From NCBI RefSeq assembly GCF_046097095.1, contig NZ_CP175698.1, forward strand, positions 3,472,001 through 3,536,000: a stretch of DNA of 64,000 nt. Direction: 5' to 3'. Positions within the stretch are counted from its first letter, which is position 1; each line of letters opens with the position of its first letter. Shown in pieces: positions 9,694-17,758 of this stretch. This DNA comes from Natrinema sp046097095. GTDB lineage: Archaea > Halobacteriota > Halobacteria > Halobacteriales > Natrialbaceae. A model generated the notes under the pieces. It ran no database searches. It saw only the letters and a list, made by a program, of their open reading frames with translations, and had not been told where the DNA came from. A program made the translations under genes and the position numbers.

Positions 9694-9975
9694 CCAGTTC
9701 GTCATCGATCGCGGTCGACCTTGACCGACCTCGCGGTCATACCTGTGGAGTGTCTGGAGGAGTTATCGGCGGTGGTGTCGCTCTAGTCGGCTGACTGGCT
9801 TCGTATACATCGTATGTAACCTCCCCAATTTGTCCCAAACCGCCAAGAAGGCGCATCACGGATATTGATCGGTTTCGGTCTCTCGCTGACTCCTCGAACA
9901 TCGATCATTCGTGAGAACGTACTGGTAGGTATACTTCAAAAACGTCTATAGAAACAGGCGGTGGTACCGTTCTTC

Positions 9976-10731
9976 ATGAACCAAAAGCCCGCGTTTCGGG
10001 TTTCGATGCCGGACAAATCACCGAACAGTACGCTTCTCATCGGGGTATCAACTATCGGGCTCTCCAGCCTCACCGCCGTCGATTATCTGGTGAAACAGCA
10101 TGACTCCGACCCGATCGGCCATATCACTACGACCAATCTCCCGGATATAACGCCGTTCGAAGAGGGAAAGCCCCGTTTACCGCTACGGCTCTATAACCTC
10201 CCGGACTTCGAATTAACAGTTCTAGTCGGTGAGATGTTCATTCCAGTCTGGGCTGCGGATCCGTTTGTAAACGCCATCGTCGAATGGGCATCGTCGTCCG
10301 AGATCGAGGAGATCACGTTTCTTCACGGCGTGCCGTTTTCACACGGACCGGACGAACACGACGTCTTTTATGTCGCTTCCTCGTCTTATCGCGATCGGCT
10401 GACCGACACCGAACTCAAGCCGCTGACCGGTGGGTATCTTGACGGTGTTGCTGGCGAACTCATGACTCGAACCCTTACCCAGTCTGCGCCACCGGTCGGT
10501 ACGCTCGTTACTCCGACTCACCCACCCGGGCCTGATTTCGATGCGGCTCTCCGATTCCTCGAGGCTCTGGAAGAAAATCACGGTCTCACAATCGAGGAGA
10601 CGGAACTGCAGGAACGTGCACAAGAGGTACAACAATACTACGACGAGCTCGCAACGCGGATGGAGCAACTTCACGGCGGCGAGCAATCACTGCAAAATCG
10701 TGACTTTCCCGAAGACCGTATGTTTATGTGA
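9976..10731 (+). CDS. PAC2 (proteasome assembly chaperone) family protein
   Basis: 251 residues from ATG 9976 (GTG 9961 possible). It resembles the PAC2 family: hydrophobic core strands (STLLIGVSTIGLSSLTAVDYLV), the middle segment ITFLHGVPFSHGP, and a C-terminal helical tail (QERAQEVQQYYDELATRME). It appears divergent: the family's usual glycine-rich FPGVGLVG-type N-terminal motif is weak here, whereas the second PAC2 protein in this window (51732-52475) has it intact. Codon use is less GC-biased than in neighbours, fitting an accessory stretch. Confidence 0.65.
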   Translation: MNQKPAFRVSMPDKSPNSTLLIGVSTIGLSSLTAVDYLVKQHDSDPIGHITTTNLPDITPFEEGKPRLPLRLYNLPDFELTVLVGEMFIPVWAADPFVNAIVEWASSSEIEEITFLHGVPFSHGPDEHDVFYVASSSYRDRLTDTELKPLTGGYLDGVAGELMTRTLTQSAPPVGTLVTPTHPPGPDFDAALRFLEALEENHGLTIEETELQERAQEVQQYYDELATRMEQLHGGEQSLQNRDFPEDRMFM

Positions 10732-10878
10732 CCGCCGAAGATCACGCAAGGCCCTCCGAGGTGGCGAACGACTGCTAAGATACCAGAGTGTGATTCAAGC
10801 TAACGGTAGCCACGAGAATAGTTCCGTGCGGCAGTCGTACCGAGTCACGAGAGAACGGGAATCCCATGCTATGTCACC

Positions 10879-10900
10879 GTCTGAAATTATGGTTTCAGAC
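10879..10900 (+). promoter_or_regulatory. Inverted repeat at the promoter of the 10918 gene
   Basis: GTCTGAAA and TTTCAGAC form a perfect 8-bp inverted repeat separated by 6 bp. It ends 17 bp before the ATG at 10918. In a leaderless haloarchaeal promoter the TATA box would sit at about -25 to -32, that is, inside this repeat (the AATTATGG core). An operator overlapping the TATA box is therefore more likely than a terminator, but no protein partner is known. Confidence 0.5.
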
Positions 10901-10917
10901 GTCCCTTCTAGATACTT

Positions 10918-11241
10918 ATGGCTGACCCCATGGCTACGCTAGCGGAAGTCAACGTTTACGACGAACTCCGAGTGACGCTTCTCAACGGAACCTCGGTTGA
11001 AGGGAGGGCCAGTCCTGTCGACTATGTACCTGAAGATCACCTCCGGATCGAGATCAAAGAGGAGGACGACGACACGGAAACGACTCGATATGAGATCAGT
11101 GCAGCGTACGTCAACGGAGAGTGGGAACACCCTCGAGTTCGAAGATACAAGTACGGTGTTGAAGAAGATAAATGGGTATCCGTAGGAAAAGTTGGAGAAG
11201 CGAAGATCGCTGAACGTGATCACGGTAGCGATCACGCCTGA
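10918..11241 (+). CDS. Small acidic haloarchaeal protein of unknown function
   Basis: 107 residues; ATG 10918, with a second in-frame ATG at 10930. The first half looks like a small beta-barrel (YDELRVTLLNGTSVEGRASP, then HLRIEIKEEDDDTE), somewhat like an Sm/LSm strand pattern, although no diagnostic motif is present. The C-terminal half is mixed charged. It is preceded by a perfect inverted repeat (10879-10900). Codon use is less GC-rich than in flanking core genes. No function assigned. Confidence 0.55.
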   Translation: MADPMATLAEVNVYDELRVTLLNGTSVEGRASPVDYVPEDHLRIEIKEEDDDTETTRYEISAAYVNGEWEHPRVRRYKYGVEEDKWVSVGKVGEAKIAERDHGSDHA

Positions 11242-11285
11242 TGCGATGGAAACGGTAGCCGCCGTCTGTCTGACCTCCCGAGAAA

Positions 11286-11417
11286 ATGAACATGGCAGCA
11301 GCGGAGAACGGATTGGACGCTAGCGAGAGTGATGAGCAACCGGAAGCGACCGACCAACCAGAGGCGACCGAACGTCTCGCCCGGTTTCAGTTAGTCACCG
11401 ATCGAGCGAACGAGTGA
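11286..11417 (+). CDS. Possible 43-residue acidic peptide
   Basis: ATG 11286 to TGA 11415-11417. The peptide has a short internal tandem repeat (QPEATD followed by QPEATE) and ends RFQLVTDRANE. It lies 44 bp downstream of the 10918 gene in the same direction and could be co-transcribed. Composition is haloarchaeal-like (acidic), but the ORF is too short to be certain. Confidence 0.35.
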   Translation: MNMAAAENGLDASESDEQPEATDQPEATERLARFQLVTDRANE

Positions 11418-11538
11418 CGGTGGCGGCTCGTTCATCGAAACGGGAACACCATCGCTACAGGAGTAACGGATACGCGACGAAACGAAACGCGAAGCAGGAT
11501 AGCGACCAATCAATTAGGAAACGCGCGGGAGACACTGG

Positions 11539-12855
11539 CTATCCCTCGCTACCCGCCGTCCCTTCACGCCAGCGCTCGAGGATGTCCATTGCTGGGCTCG
11601 AGCTTATACCGTGAACGACGATCGACAGCAGGACAACAAACCCTATGATGGCCCAGAGTTCTTCTGCGGCGATCAGAAGCTCTACTTCTTCAAATGCCGC
11701 TTCGGCGAGAGCATGGGAGAGATAATAAAATGATCCGATTCCTCGAATGCCGAAGAAAGCGATAACGGCACGCTCTGGCCACGACGCGTCGGTTCCAACG
11801 AAGCTCAGAATACCCGCGATCGGTCTGATAACGACGATGAGCGCTATCCCAAGCAGTCCCTGGACCCACGTTAACGGTGTGAGCAACCCACCAGCGATGG
11901 CACCACCGAACAAGACGAGAACTGCCGCCATCAACAATCGCTCGACGATAACGGCGAAGTCGTGTAATTCTACGTAGTAATCGTGTTCCCATTCGAAGTG
12001 ACGTAGCGTCAGCGCGGCCACGAAAACGGCGATGAATCCGTATCCAGCCAGTTGTTCGGTAATTCCGTACGCAATGAACGTCGTGGCTAGCGCTTCGACG
12101 CCCGCCATCACCTCCTCCCCGCGCCCCATCATGTCGGCTACGCTCTCCGAAGGTGGGAGTCGAAAGAGGACGCGAGCCATGGCGAGGCCGATTATATATC
12201 CGAGTCCCGTTCCAACTCCGATCTTATAGAGAACGTCGACGAGAAACCAGTCGAGGAGCCAGACCCCGCTTTCTGCGACCGTCGCCCCAGCAACGGCGAT
12301 TGCCAGATTCGTGAGTGGAAAGGCCAGTCCGTCGTTGAAACCGGCTTCCGACGTGAGTGAGAACCGGACCGTCCCCCACTGATACCGCGGATCCATTTCC
12401 TCCTCGAGTTCGGTCAGCGGTGCGCCCGCGTCGATTCCAGATGCGAGTACTGGATCGGTCGGCGCGAGTACGGCCCCAAGCAGAATGGCCGTCGCTGGCA
12501 ATAGTCCGAGGACCCTCCACGCGAGGATCGCCGTTAGTCCGGCCGTAAGAGGCAACGCGATACCGAGTAGTCGCCACGTGGCGGACCAATTTTGTAGGGT
12601 AAACCGACGGTCGAGCTTCAGACCCGCCCCCATGAGCGAGACGATGACGACGAGTTCGGTGATCCGCTCGGTGAGATCGGCATTCTCGATCGGATTGAGG
12701 GCAGGAGCTCCGGGCACGGATGCAAAGAGGAAGAATCCGAGTGTGACGTATATGATCGGAAATGAGAGCGGGCGGTGTTCCAGCAGCCGGGGTAAGACAG
12801 CCGTCCCTAAGAGCGCGAGGGCAATAATCACTAACCCGATTTCGTAGGCGCCCAT
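11539..12855 (-). CDS. Cation:proton antiporter, NhaP/CPA1-type
   Basis: 438 residues with about 12 predicted membrane helices. Diagnostic motifs are LAPTDPVLA (about residue 130) and SEAGFNDGLAF, containing the Asn-Asp pair at the ion site of CPA1-type Na+/H+ antiporters; FFGIRGIGSFYYLSHAL is the conserved Gly-Ile-Arg helix near the C-terminus. It would export Na+ (or K+) in exchange for protons, which fits life in high salt. No cytoplasmic regulatory domain is fused. It stands alone on the minus strand. Confidence 0.85.
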   Translation of the reverse strand: MGAYEIGLVIIALALLGTAVLPRLLEHRPLSFPIIYVTLGFFLFASVPGAPALNPIENADLTERITELVVIVSLMGAGLKLDRRFTLQNWSATWRLLGIALPLTAGLTAILAWRVLGLLPATAILLGAVLAPTDPVLASGIDAGAPLTELEEEMDPRYQWGTVRFSLTSEAGFNDGLAFPLTNLAIAVAGATVAESGVWLLDWFLVDVLYKIGVGTGLGYIIGLAMARVLFRLPPSESVADMMGRGEEVMAGVEALATTFIAYGITEQLAGYGFIAVFVAALTLRHFEWEHDYYVELHDFAVIVERLLMAAVLVLFGGAIAGGLLTPLTWVQGLLGIALIVVIRPIAGILSFVGTDASWPERAVIAFFGIRGIGSFYYLSHALAEAAFEEVELLIAAEELWAIIGFVVLLSIVVHGISSSPAMDILERWREGTAGSEG

Positions 12856-12919
12856 GACTACCGATATTCACATAGACGGTCCGCTGGTGGAGTCTAGTAG
12901 CGTTGCGTATCAGGATCGA

Positions 12920-13400
12920 TTACGACGGCGACAGTCGGTCCCATAGCAACTCGAGGTCGCGGAACCTGGACTTCGCCTCGTCGTACGTCGAATCGAGCGG
13001 GTGCTGGACATCGCCGCCGAGATCGACCAGCGCTGCGATGGTTGTTAGTCCTTCGTAGGCCGTCATCTCCACGCGCTCGGTCATCAGCCCCGGGTTGAGA
13101 GAGGCCGCGTTTAACAGGTCGTCGTCCACGATTTGGGCCTCGAGTTCTCGCCGATTGTTCTCGAGACCGGCGGGGGTTAGCGACCTCTGGCCTTCCGCGG
13201 GTTGGTCCAGCGCCGCGAAGACATCCTTGAGGCGCTGGATCTGTGTCCGTGTCTCGTCGCGGTGATCGGCGAATCCCTCGCTCATCCGGTCGTTGATCGT
13301 GTAGCGGGCCATCTCGTCGAGCGTTTCAATGGGGTTTTGCCGACGTAGTGCTGTTGGGCCAGTTCGTGATGAACAGATCCTGACGGTCGGTTATTGCCAT
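12920..13400 (-). pseudogene. DUF892 (YciF-type ferritin-like) gene with two frameshifts
   Basis: The longest intact ORF (12920-13312) begins MARYTINDRMSEG and contains the DUF892 C-terminal pattern TERVEMTAYEGLTTIAALV. The missing N-terminus is recognisable upstream in two other frames: MAITDRQDLFI from ATG 13400, then HELAQQHYVGKT, then IETLDEMARYTIND. Joining them requires two single-base deletions, near 13369 and 13331. The result matches the family start (DLFxHxLxDxYxAEKQL). The gene is probably inactive, or expressed only as a truncated protein from 13312. Sequencing error is an alternative for each event but less likely for two. Confidence 0.65.
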
Positions 13401-13682
13401 GTAGATGATATCGCGCCAACCAGTCGCATAGCCACTCCCCTCGAATACGCAGGCTCGTCGCGGTTGTCCGTTTCGTTCGATCGGATCGGCGATCAACGGA
13501 AAACGACCGCCGAACGGCTGCGGTAGGTCCAATTGTGCTTGCTACGTGAGCCGTATGCCAGTATTGGCTCTGGCTTCTATAGAGTGGTTCAGCGCTGTCT
13601 GACACCTGTTTTCAGCCTACGAGAGTACACGACGGTCCGGTCGATGCCGCCCGCATACTGACTGCATGGTACGTTCTTATGC

Positions 13683-13905
13683 TCACTCGTCGATATTGAG
13701 GCAGTTGAGTTCGATCGTGTCACGCTTACCGGATTCGTCGACCGAGCCGAAATCGGTGGAGACGACATCGATTGAGTAACGTTCGGAGATCTCCCCGTAG
13801 AACCATCCACTGGAACGTGGAAAGACGTAGAGGGTCTACAGAAGCGAAAACGGAGTGTGTGGTGACTGAACCATCTGCGTACACCATCCCAGAGAACCAA
13901 CTCAC
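13683..13905 (-). pseudogene. Small gene with one frameshift, downstream partner of the C2H2 micro-protein
   Basis: A GTG at 13905 overlaps the TGA of the upstream zinc-finger gene (GTGA). The frame gives MVYADGSVTTHSVFASVD and then, after removing one C from a CCC run near 13831, continues LYVFPRSSGWFYGEI and YSIDVVSTDFGSVDE to TGA 13683-13685. Both halves have haloarchaeal coding character and the total length (223 bp) is one base over a multiple of three. The intact protein would be about 73 residues; I do not recognise a family. Confidence 0.45.
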
Positions 13906-14060
13906 TCGGAACTGTCTTCTTCCATGGCAACCGCCTCAGTGGCGACGAACGTGGCCAGTTCTTTCTTTGGATGGTTACGAAGCAGGTGGTCTTCGAGTTG
14001 CTCGCCATACTCGAGCTCATTACGGCACACGGGACACTCGAGAGCTGGTTTCGTTGCCAT
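13902..14060 (-). CDS. C2H2-type zinc-finger micro-protein
   Basis: 52 residues. The N-terminal part reads ALECPVCRNELEYGEQLEDH followed by LLRNH, that is C9-x2-C12-x12-H25-x4-H30, a textbook C2H2 spacing. The C-terminal tail is acidic. Too short to appear in most ORF calls. Small zinc fingers of this size occur in haloarchaea and are usually regulators of unknown targets. Its stop overlaps the GTG of a following small gene (13683-13905), suggesting a two-gene unit. Confidence 0.6.
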   Translation of the reverse strand: MATKPALECPVCRNELEYGEQLEDHLLRNHPKKELATFVATEAVAMEEDSSE

Positions 14061-14380
14061 ACTGTGGTCAGATCGCTCGCCTCCAAAAGGAAATGGCCGG
14101 CAGTCGCACGCTCAGATATCGGGAACCGCAGCGAGATTGTCGGTTGGAACCAGCTCCCGCTGACCGAACTCGATACCGTAACCGGATACGGGGCATTGTC
14201 GATTACGCATCCAATGACTTGATAAGTGGCCGAGCTCCGACCCTCCGGAAGAGCTTCGCTCTTCTGTGTCCGCAATCGTCACTCCATTCACTCTCGAGGA
14301 CTACGGGTCGTCGCCCCATTCTGGGCGGTTCCTTTCAGACTCGTCGCTCACTCCGTTTGTGACGTCGCGTAGAAAGCCAG
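14061..14380. other. 320-bp stretch with no confident gene, next to tRNA-Met
   Basis: Apart from the doubtful 32-residue ORF at 14112-14210, I see no supported gene, repeat or mobile-element end. With the two damaged genes just to the left, it reads as a decayed accessory region ending at the tRNA 3' end. I looked for and did not find a second copy of the tRNA 3' end that would mark an integration site. Confidence 0.4.
14112..14210 (-). CDS. Doubtful 32-residue ORF upstream of the C2H2 micro-protein
   Basis: ATG 14208-14210 to TGA 14112-14114, beginning MRNRQCPVSGYGIEFGQREL. It precedes the zinc-finger gene by 51 bp on the same strand. Only composition supports it; it may be a leader ORF, a decayed fragment or chance. 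Confidence 0.2.
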   Translation of the reverse strand: MRNRQCPVSGYGIEFGQRELVPTDNLAAVPDI

Positions 14381-14532
14381 TGCCCGGGGAGGGCTCCGAA
14401 CCCTCGATCTCCGCATGTCCCAGGTCCGAGGCTCGGCAGTCCTCTGTGGGACACGGAGGCTTCCAAGGCGAAACCGCACCGAATCTCTGAACCCTATGAG
14501 TGCGGCGCTATGTCCAGCTAAGCCACCCGGGC
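14381..14532 (-). tRNA. tRNA-Met (CAT), elongator type, with a 78-nt intron
   Basis: Acceptor arms GCCCGGG (5', from 14532) and CCCGGGC plus discriminator A (ending 14381) pair fully. The anticodon arm is CCGCA / CTCATA ... A / TGCGG, giving anticodon CAT, interrupted after position 37. The T-arm is GAGGG-TTCGGAG-CCCTC. Exons total 74 nt and the intron 78 nt. Elongator tRNA-Met genes of haloarchaea such as Haloferax are known to carry an intron of about 75 nt at this position, removed by the splicing endonuclease at a bulge-helix-bulge. No CCA is encoded. Confidence 0.9.
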
Positions 14533-14633
14533 TCAGTTACGGATAGTGCAGTCTGTTTCTTTAACCTTCCCATTCGGGATTGCCGTGTAATGTGGACCCA
14601 CGGATTTATCACACGGTGATACGAAGAGCGCCT

Positions 14634-15794
14634 ATGAGCGTTCCCGGCATCGTCCACTCTACTCTCGATGGCGAGGAGATCGCGGCGCGGGTCTCTCTGG
14701 GCAGCGACGACGAGCTCTTCATCACCCCGACGCGAACCATCGTCTACCGCGCTGACGGTCTCCTGAGCGACGAATCGGCCGACAAATACCCCCACGACGC
14801 CGACCGACTCACCCTCTCGGAGGGCCGACGCAAGACCAAGTTCTCCCTCGAGTACGCCCTCGATGGGCCCCGTGAATTCACGATTCCGGCGGGAAAGACC
14901 GACGCCGTCCTCCATCCCGTCCTCGCGGGCGTCCTGAACGGCAACGAAATTACCGATTCAGGCGAGACGGTTGCCAAGACCTATCGCTTCAGCGAACTCA
15001 CGCTGATCATCACGAGCGATCGGCTCGTCAAGCACATCGGCGGCGCGGTCTGGGACGACGACTACGAGGAGTATCACTTCGACGACGTAACTAACCTCTC
15101 GTTCGAGGACGGCAGCGTCGCAACCCAGATCGTCCTCACGGTCGATGGCCGACCGCAGCGGATCAAAGCGCCCAACGAGGAGGCCAACGACCTCCGCGAG
15201 CGACTCCAGCGGGCGCTGTTCGACTACCACGGCGTCGGCTCGCTCGAGGAACTCAACGACACTCTCGGCGGCGACGGTGACGAGGCGGCCGACAGCAACG
15301 GAGCGGTCGATTTCGGCGGCGGCGTCGATCCGCTCGATGCCGATCCGCCGGAGCCGGAAGGCGACGAGCGTCGTGACGAGGCGAGTGCTGCGGGCAAGTC
15401 AGACGCCGCGGATCCGCTCGCGGACATCGGGGCGGACGACTCGGCGGCCGCGACGCCCTCGGCCGCCGAGAGCGACGACCAATCGGCTGCCACGCCGTCG
15501 CAGTCCGTCTCGGCGACGGGAGGAGACTACGACGCCGAGGAGGTGGCGACGGAGACCGAAGCGATCCTCGCAGACGCCGCTGCCGACGCAGCGGCCTCGA
15601 GCAGCGCCGGTGACGAAGTTCCCACCGCCGCGGAGACCGGTCAAGGCGCGGCCGCGCCTGCACCGGAGACCGATCCCGAACTGCTCGAGCGCATCGAGGC
15701 GCTCGAGGAGACGGTCGAGCGCCAGAGCGAGCTCATCGAGCAACAGGGAGAGACGATCGACCGGCTCATCGAGGAACTCCGGCAGGGCCGTTAG
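14634..15794 (+). CDS. Conserved haloarchaeal protein with C-terminal coiled coil
   Basis: 386 residues from ATG 14634; the 5' extension to 14580 lacks similarity. The N-terminal half (about 1-200) is a globular beta-rich region with two similar modules (LFITPTRTIVYRADGLLSDE and LIITSDRLVKHIGGAVWDDD), resembling bacterial PH-like domains; I associate it from memory with haloarchaeal DUF7115. A long acidic low-complexity linker (about 220-350) leads to a C-terminal coiled coil (LLERIEALEETVERQSELIE). Soluble and probably oligomeric. Function unknown; no partner gene is obvious. Confidence 0.7.
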   Translation: MSVPGIVHSTLDGEEIAARVSLGSDDELFITPTRTIVYRADGLLSDESADKYPHDADRLTLSEGRRKTKFSLEYALDGPREFTIPAGKTDAVLHPVLAGVLNGNEITDSGETVAKTYRFSELTLIITSDRLVKHIGGAVWDDDYEEYHFDDVTNLSFEDGSVATQIVLTVDGRPQRIKAPNEEANDLRERLQRALFDYHGVGSLEELNDTLGGDGDEAADSNGAVDFGGGVDPLDADPPEPEGDERRDEASAAGKSDAADPLADIGADDSAAATPSAAESDDQSAATPSQSVSATGGDYDAEEVATETEAILADAAADAAASSSAGDEVPTAAETGQGAAAPAPETDPELLERIEALEETVERQSELIEQQGETIDRLIEELRQGR

Positions 15795-16213
15795 TCGTCC
15801 CGGCCGGTCACTTTTCGGATACACGAGGAGCCAAACGGACCGAGTTCGCCTGCCTCGAGATCGATGAAGTAACCGGTCGAGAGCCCGGAGCCACAGCGCC
15901 GGCAAGAGAAGTCGCCTTCTTTCGTAATCACGTCTTGCTCGAAGCGGACGTACTGGCGGCTCTTCGGGCGGACGATCCCGTCTTCGCGCTCGATGATGCC
16001 GCGGAGTGCCGCCTGATCGAGGATCGTCCGCGTCACCGTTGGATCGGTCGTGACCGTCTCGATCCGGTCGACGGCGTCGGCAAGCGACAGCGACTCGTGC
16101 TCGAGGCGAGCGAGGAGTGCGAGGCCGAGTTCGACGCGGTCGTCTTCGGCGCGCAGGTCCGGCTCTCGGTCGCGGTCTGGTTCGCCGCCGGTTCGATCAC
16201 CGTCGCGGGTCAT
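15791..16213 (-). CDS. Conserved haloarchaeal zinc-ribbon protein (DUF5830-like)
   Basis: 140 residues from ATG 16213, overlapping the end of the convergent 14634 gene by 4 bp. A helical region (LARLEHESLSLADAVDRIET) resembles a winged-helix dimer domain. The C-terminus is CRRCGSGLSTGYFIDL...GPFGSSCIRKV, with CxxC plus a further Cys as a probable metal site. From memory this fits DUF5830, a haloarchaeal family of unknown function. A nucleic-acid-binding role is inferred only from the domain pattern. Confidence 0.65.
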   Translation of the reverse strand: MTRDGDRTGGEPDRDREPDLRAEDDRVELGLALLARLEHESLSLADAVDRIETVTTDPTVTRTILDQAALRGIIEREDGIVRPKSRQYVRFEQDVITKEGDFSCRRCGSGLSTGYFIDLEAGELGPFGSSCIRKVTGRDD

Positions 16214-16437
16214 TGATTCGTGATGTCGGACTAAAGCGAATAAACGTTGTTCCTCCCGGCGAACGATCACCGTCAGGCGGGGCGACCTCGATCGTTCCAC
16301 CGCGGCCCCGTCGGGACGGCAAGAACGCGGCCGCCGGTTCTCACGCGCTGGGAATCCGCCTGTTGTTGATACAGGTCGTCTGCCGTAGTTCGAGCGAGAA
16401 CAGGACTGACCGGAGCGAGCTCCGGTAACTACCCACC

Positions 16438-17412
16438 ATGACTCGGACGACCGTTCACACGGCTGACGAGGGATCGACCCGGAACGACGCGACCGCGCTC
16501 GAGCCCGAGCGACAGCGGTCGGCGTGTCCGGAGTGCGAGGGTCGGATTCGTCACGACGAGGAACGCGGCGAGCGAACGTGTCAAGAGTGTGGACTCGTCC
16601 TCGATACCGACGAGATCGATTATGGACCGGAGTGGCGGACGTTCGACGACGAGACGGAGGACCGACGGCGAGTCGGCGCACCGGTAACGGCGCGCCGACA
16701 CGACAAGGGGCTCAGCACGACGATCGGGTGGCGCGACGAGGACGCCCACGGCAACCGTCTCTCGTCTCGAAAGCGCGACCAACTTCGCCGGCTGCGGACG
16801 TGGAACGAGCGATTTACCTCGAAGAACGCCAAGGAGCGGAACCTGAAACAGGCATTTGGCGAACTCGAGCGCATGGCGTCGGCGCTCGGCCTCCCGGAAC
16901 CGTGCCGCGAGACGGCCGGCGTACTGTATCGCCGCGCCGTCGACGAAGACCTGCTGCCCGGTCGGTCGATCGAAGCGATGACGACTGCGTGCCTGTACGC
17001 CGCCGCTCGCCAGCACGGCACGCCGCGGACGCTCGTCGCGCTCGCATCGGTGAGCCGCGTCGAGAAGCTGCCCGTCCAGCGGGCCTATCGGTACCTCTCG
17101 AGCGAACTGGGGCTCGAAATCGAACCCGCCGATCCGATTCACTACCTCCCGCAGTATGCCTCGAGACTCGAGGTTAGCGACGACGCCGAACGGCTCGCCC
17201 GAGAGATCCTCGAAGCGGCAAAGGCCCGCGACCTCCACAGCGGCCGGAGTCCGGCGGGATTGGCGGCCGCGGCGATCTACGGCGCGGCGCGGCTGACCAA
17301 CGAACGGTTGACCCAGAAGACGATCGGTGAGGAGACCGGCGTGAGTTCGGTGACGGTCCGAAACCGGTATCGAGAGCTGCTTAAGGCGTACGACGAGGCT
17401 GGTTCTCGATGA
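16438..17412 (+). CDS. tfb: Transcription initiation factor IIB (TFB)
   Basis: 324 residues, the standard TFB length. The N-terminal zinc ribbon has C30-x2-C33 and C48-x2-C51; the B-finger/linker lies at about 60-110. Two cyclin-like repeats follow: about 125-215 (ARQHGTPRTLVALASVSRVE) and about 220-315, where AAAIYGAARLTNERLTQKTI precedes a recognition helix GVSSVTVRNRYREL. It recruits RNA polymerase to TBP/BRE promoters. Haloarchaea carry several TFBs. It overlaps the downstream winged-helix gene by 4 bp (ATGA), so the two are co-translated. Confidence 0.95.
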   Translation: MTRTTVHTADEGSTRNDATALEPERQRSACPECEGRIRHDEERGERTCQECGLVLDTDEIDYGPEWRTFDDETEDRRRVGAPVTARRHDKGLSTTIGWRDEDAHGNRLSSRKRDQLRRLRTWNERFTSKNAKERNLKQAFGELERMASALGLPEPCRETAGVLYRRAVDEDLLPGRSIEAMTTACLYAAARQHGTPRTLVALASVSRVEKLPVQRAYRYLSSELGLEIEPADPIHYLPQYASRLEVSDDAERLAREILEAAKARDLHSGRSPAGLAAAAIYGAARLTNERLTQKTIGEETGVSSVTVRNRYRELLKAYDEAGSR

Positions 17413-17675
17413 CGTCTCGGATCGCTATCGAACGCGAGATTCTCGAGGCGCTCGCCGACGTGGGCCCGCTGTACGTCGTCGACCTCGCCGCCGAGATCGA
17501 CGAACATCCGCTCACGGTCGACGACGCGTGCGACCACCTCCGGCGGGCGAACGAGGTCCGTTCGATCGGCTGCCGGCGGTACGAGATTACCGGCACCGGC
17601 CACGCTCGACTTGCCGAGACGAATCAGCTGGCCGGCGAGTCGGACGGTCGCTCGAGACGAGAAGGCTGGACGTAG
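17409..17675 (+). CDS. Small winged-helix protein coupled to TFB
   Basis: 88 residues. Its ATG overlaps the tfb stop codon (ATGA, 17409-17412). A winged-helix core runs from about residue 3 to 70 (EILEALADVGPLYVVDLAAE then HPLTVDDACDHLRRANEVRS), ending with a short basic tail. No metal ligands or effector domain. The tight coupling suggests it modulates, or is expressed with, this particular TFB; that link is an inference from gene order. Confidence 0.7.
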   Translation: MTSRIAIEREILEALADVGPLYVVDLAAEIDEHPLTVDDACDHLRRANEVRSIGCRRYEITGTGHARLAETNQLAGESDGRSRREGWT

Positions 17676-17758
17676 GCCGAGATCGTCGCTGGCATCGCTA
17701 CGGTCGTCCCGTCTGCTGTCCTGTGTAAATCGCTACCGCAGGATTCGGTTCGAGCCGA

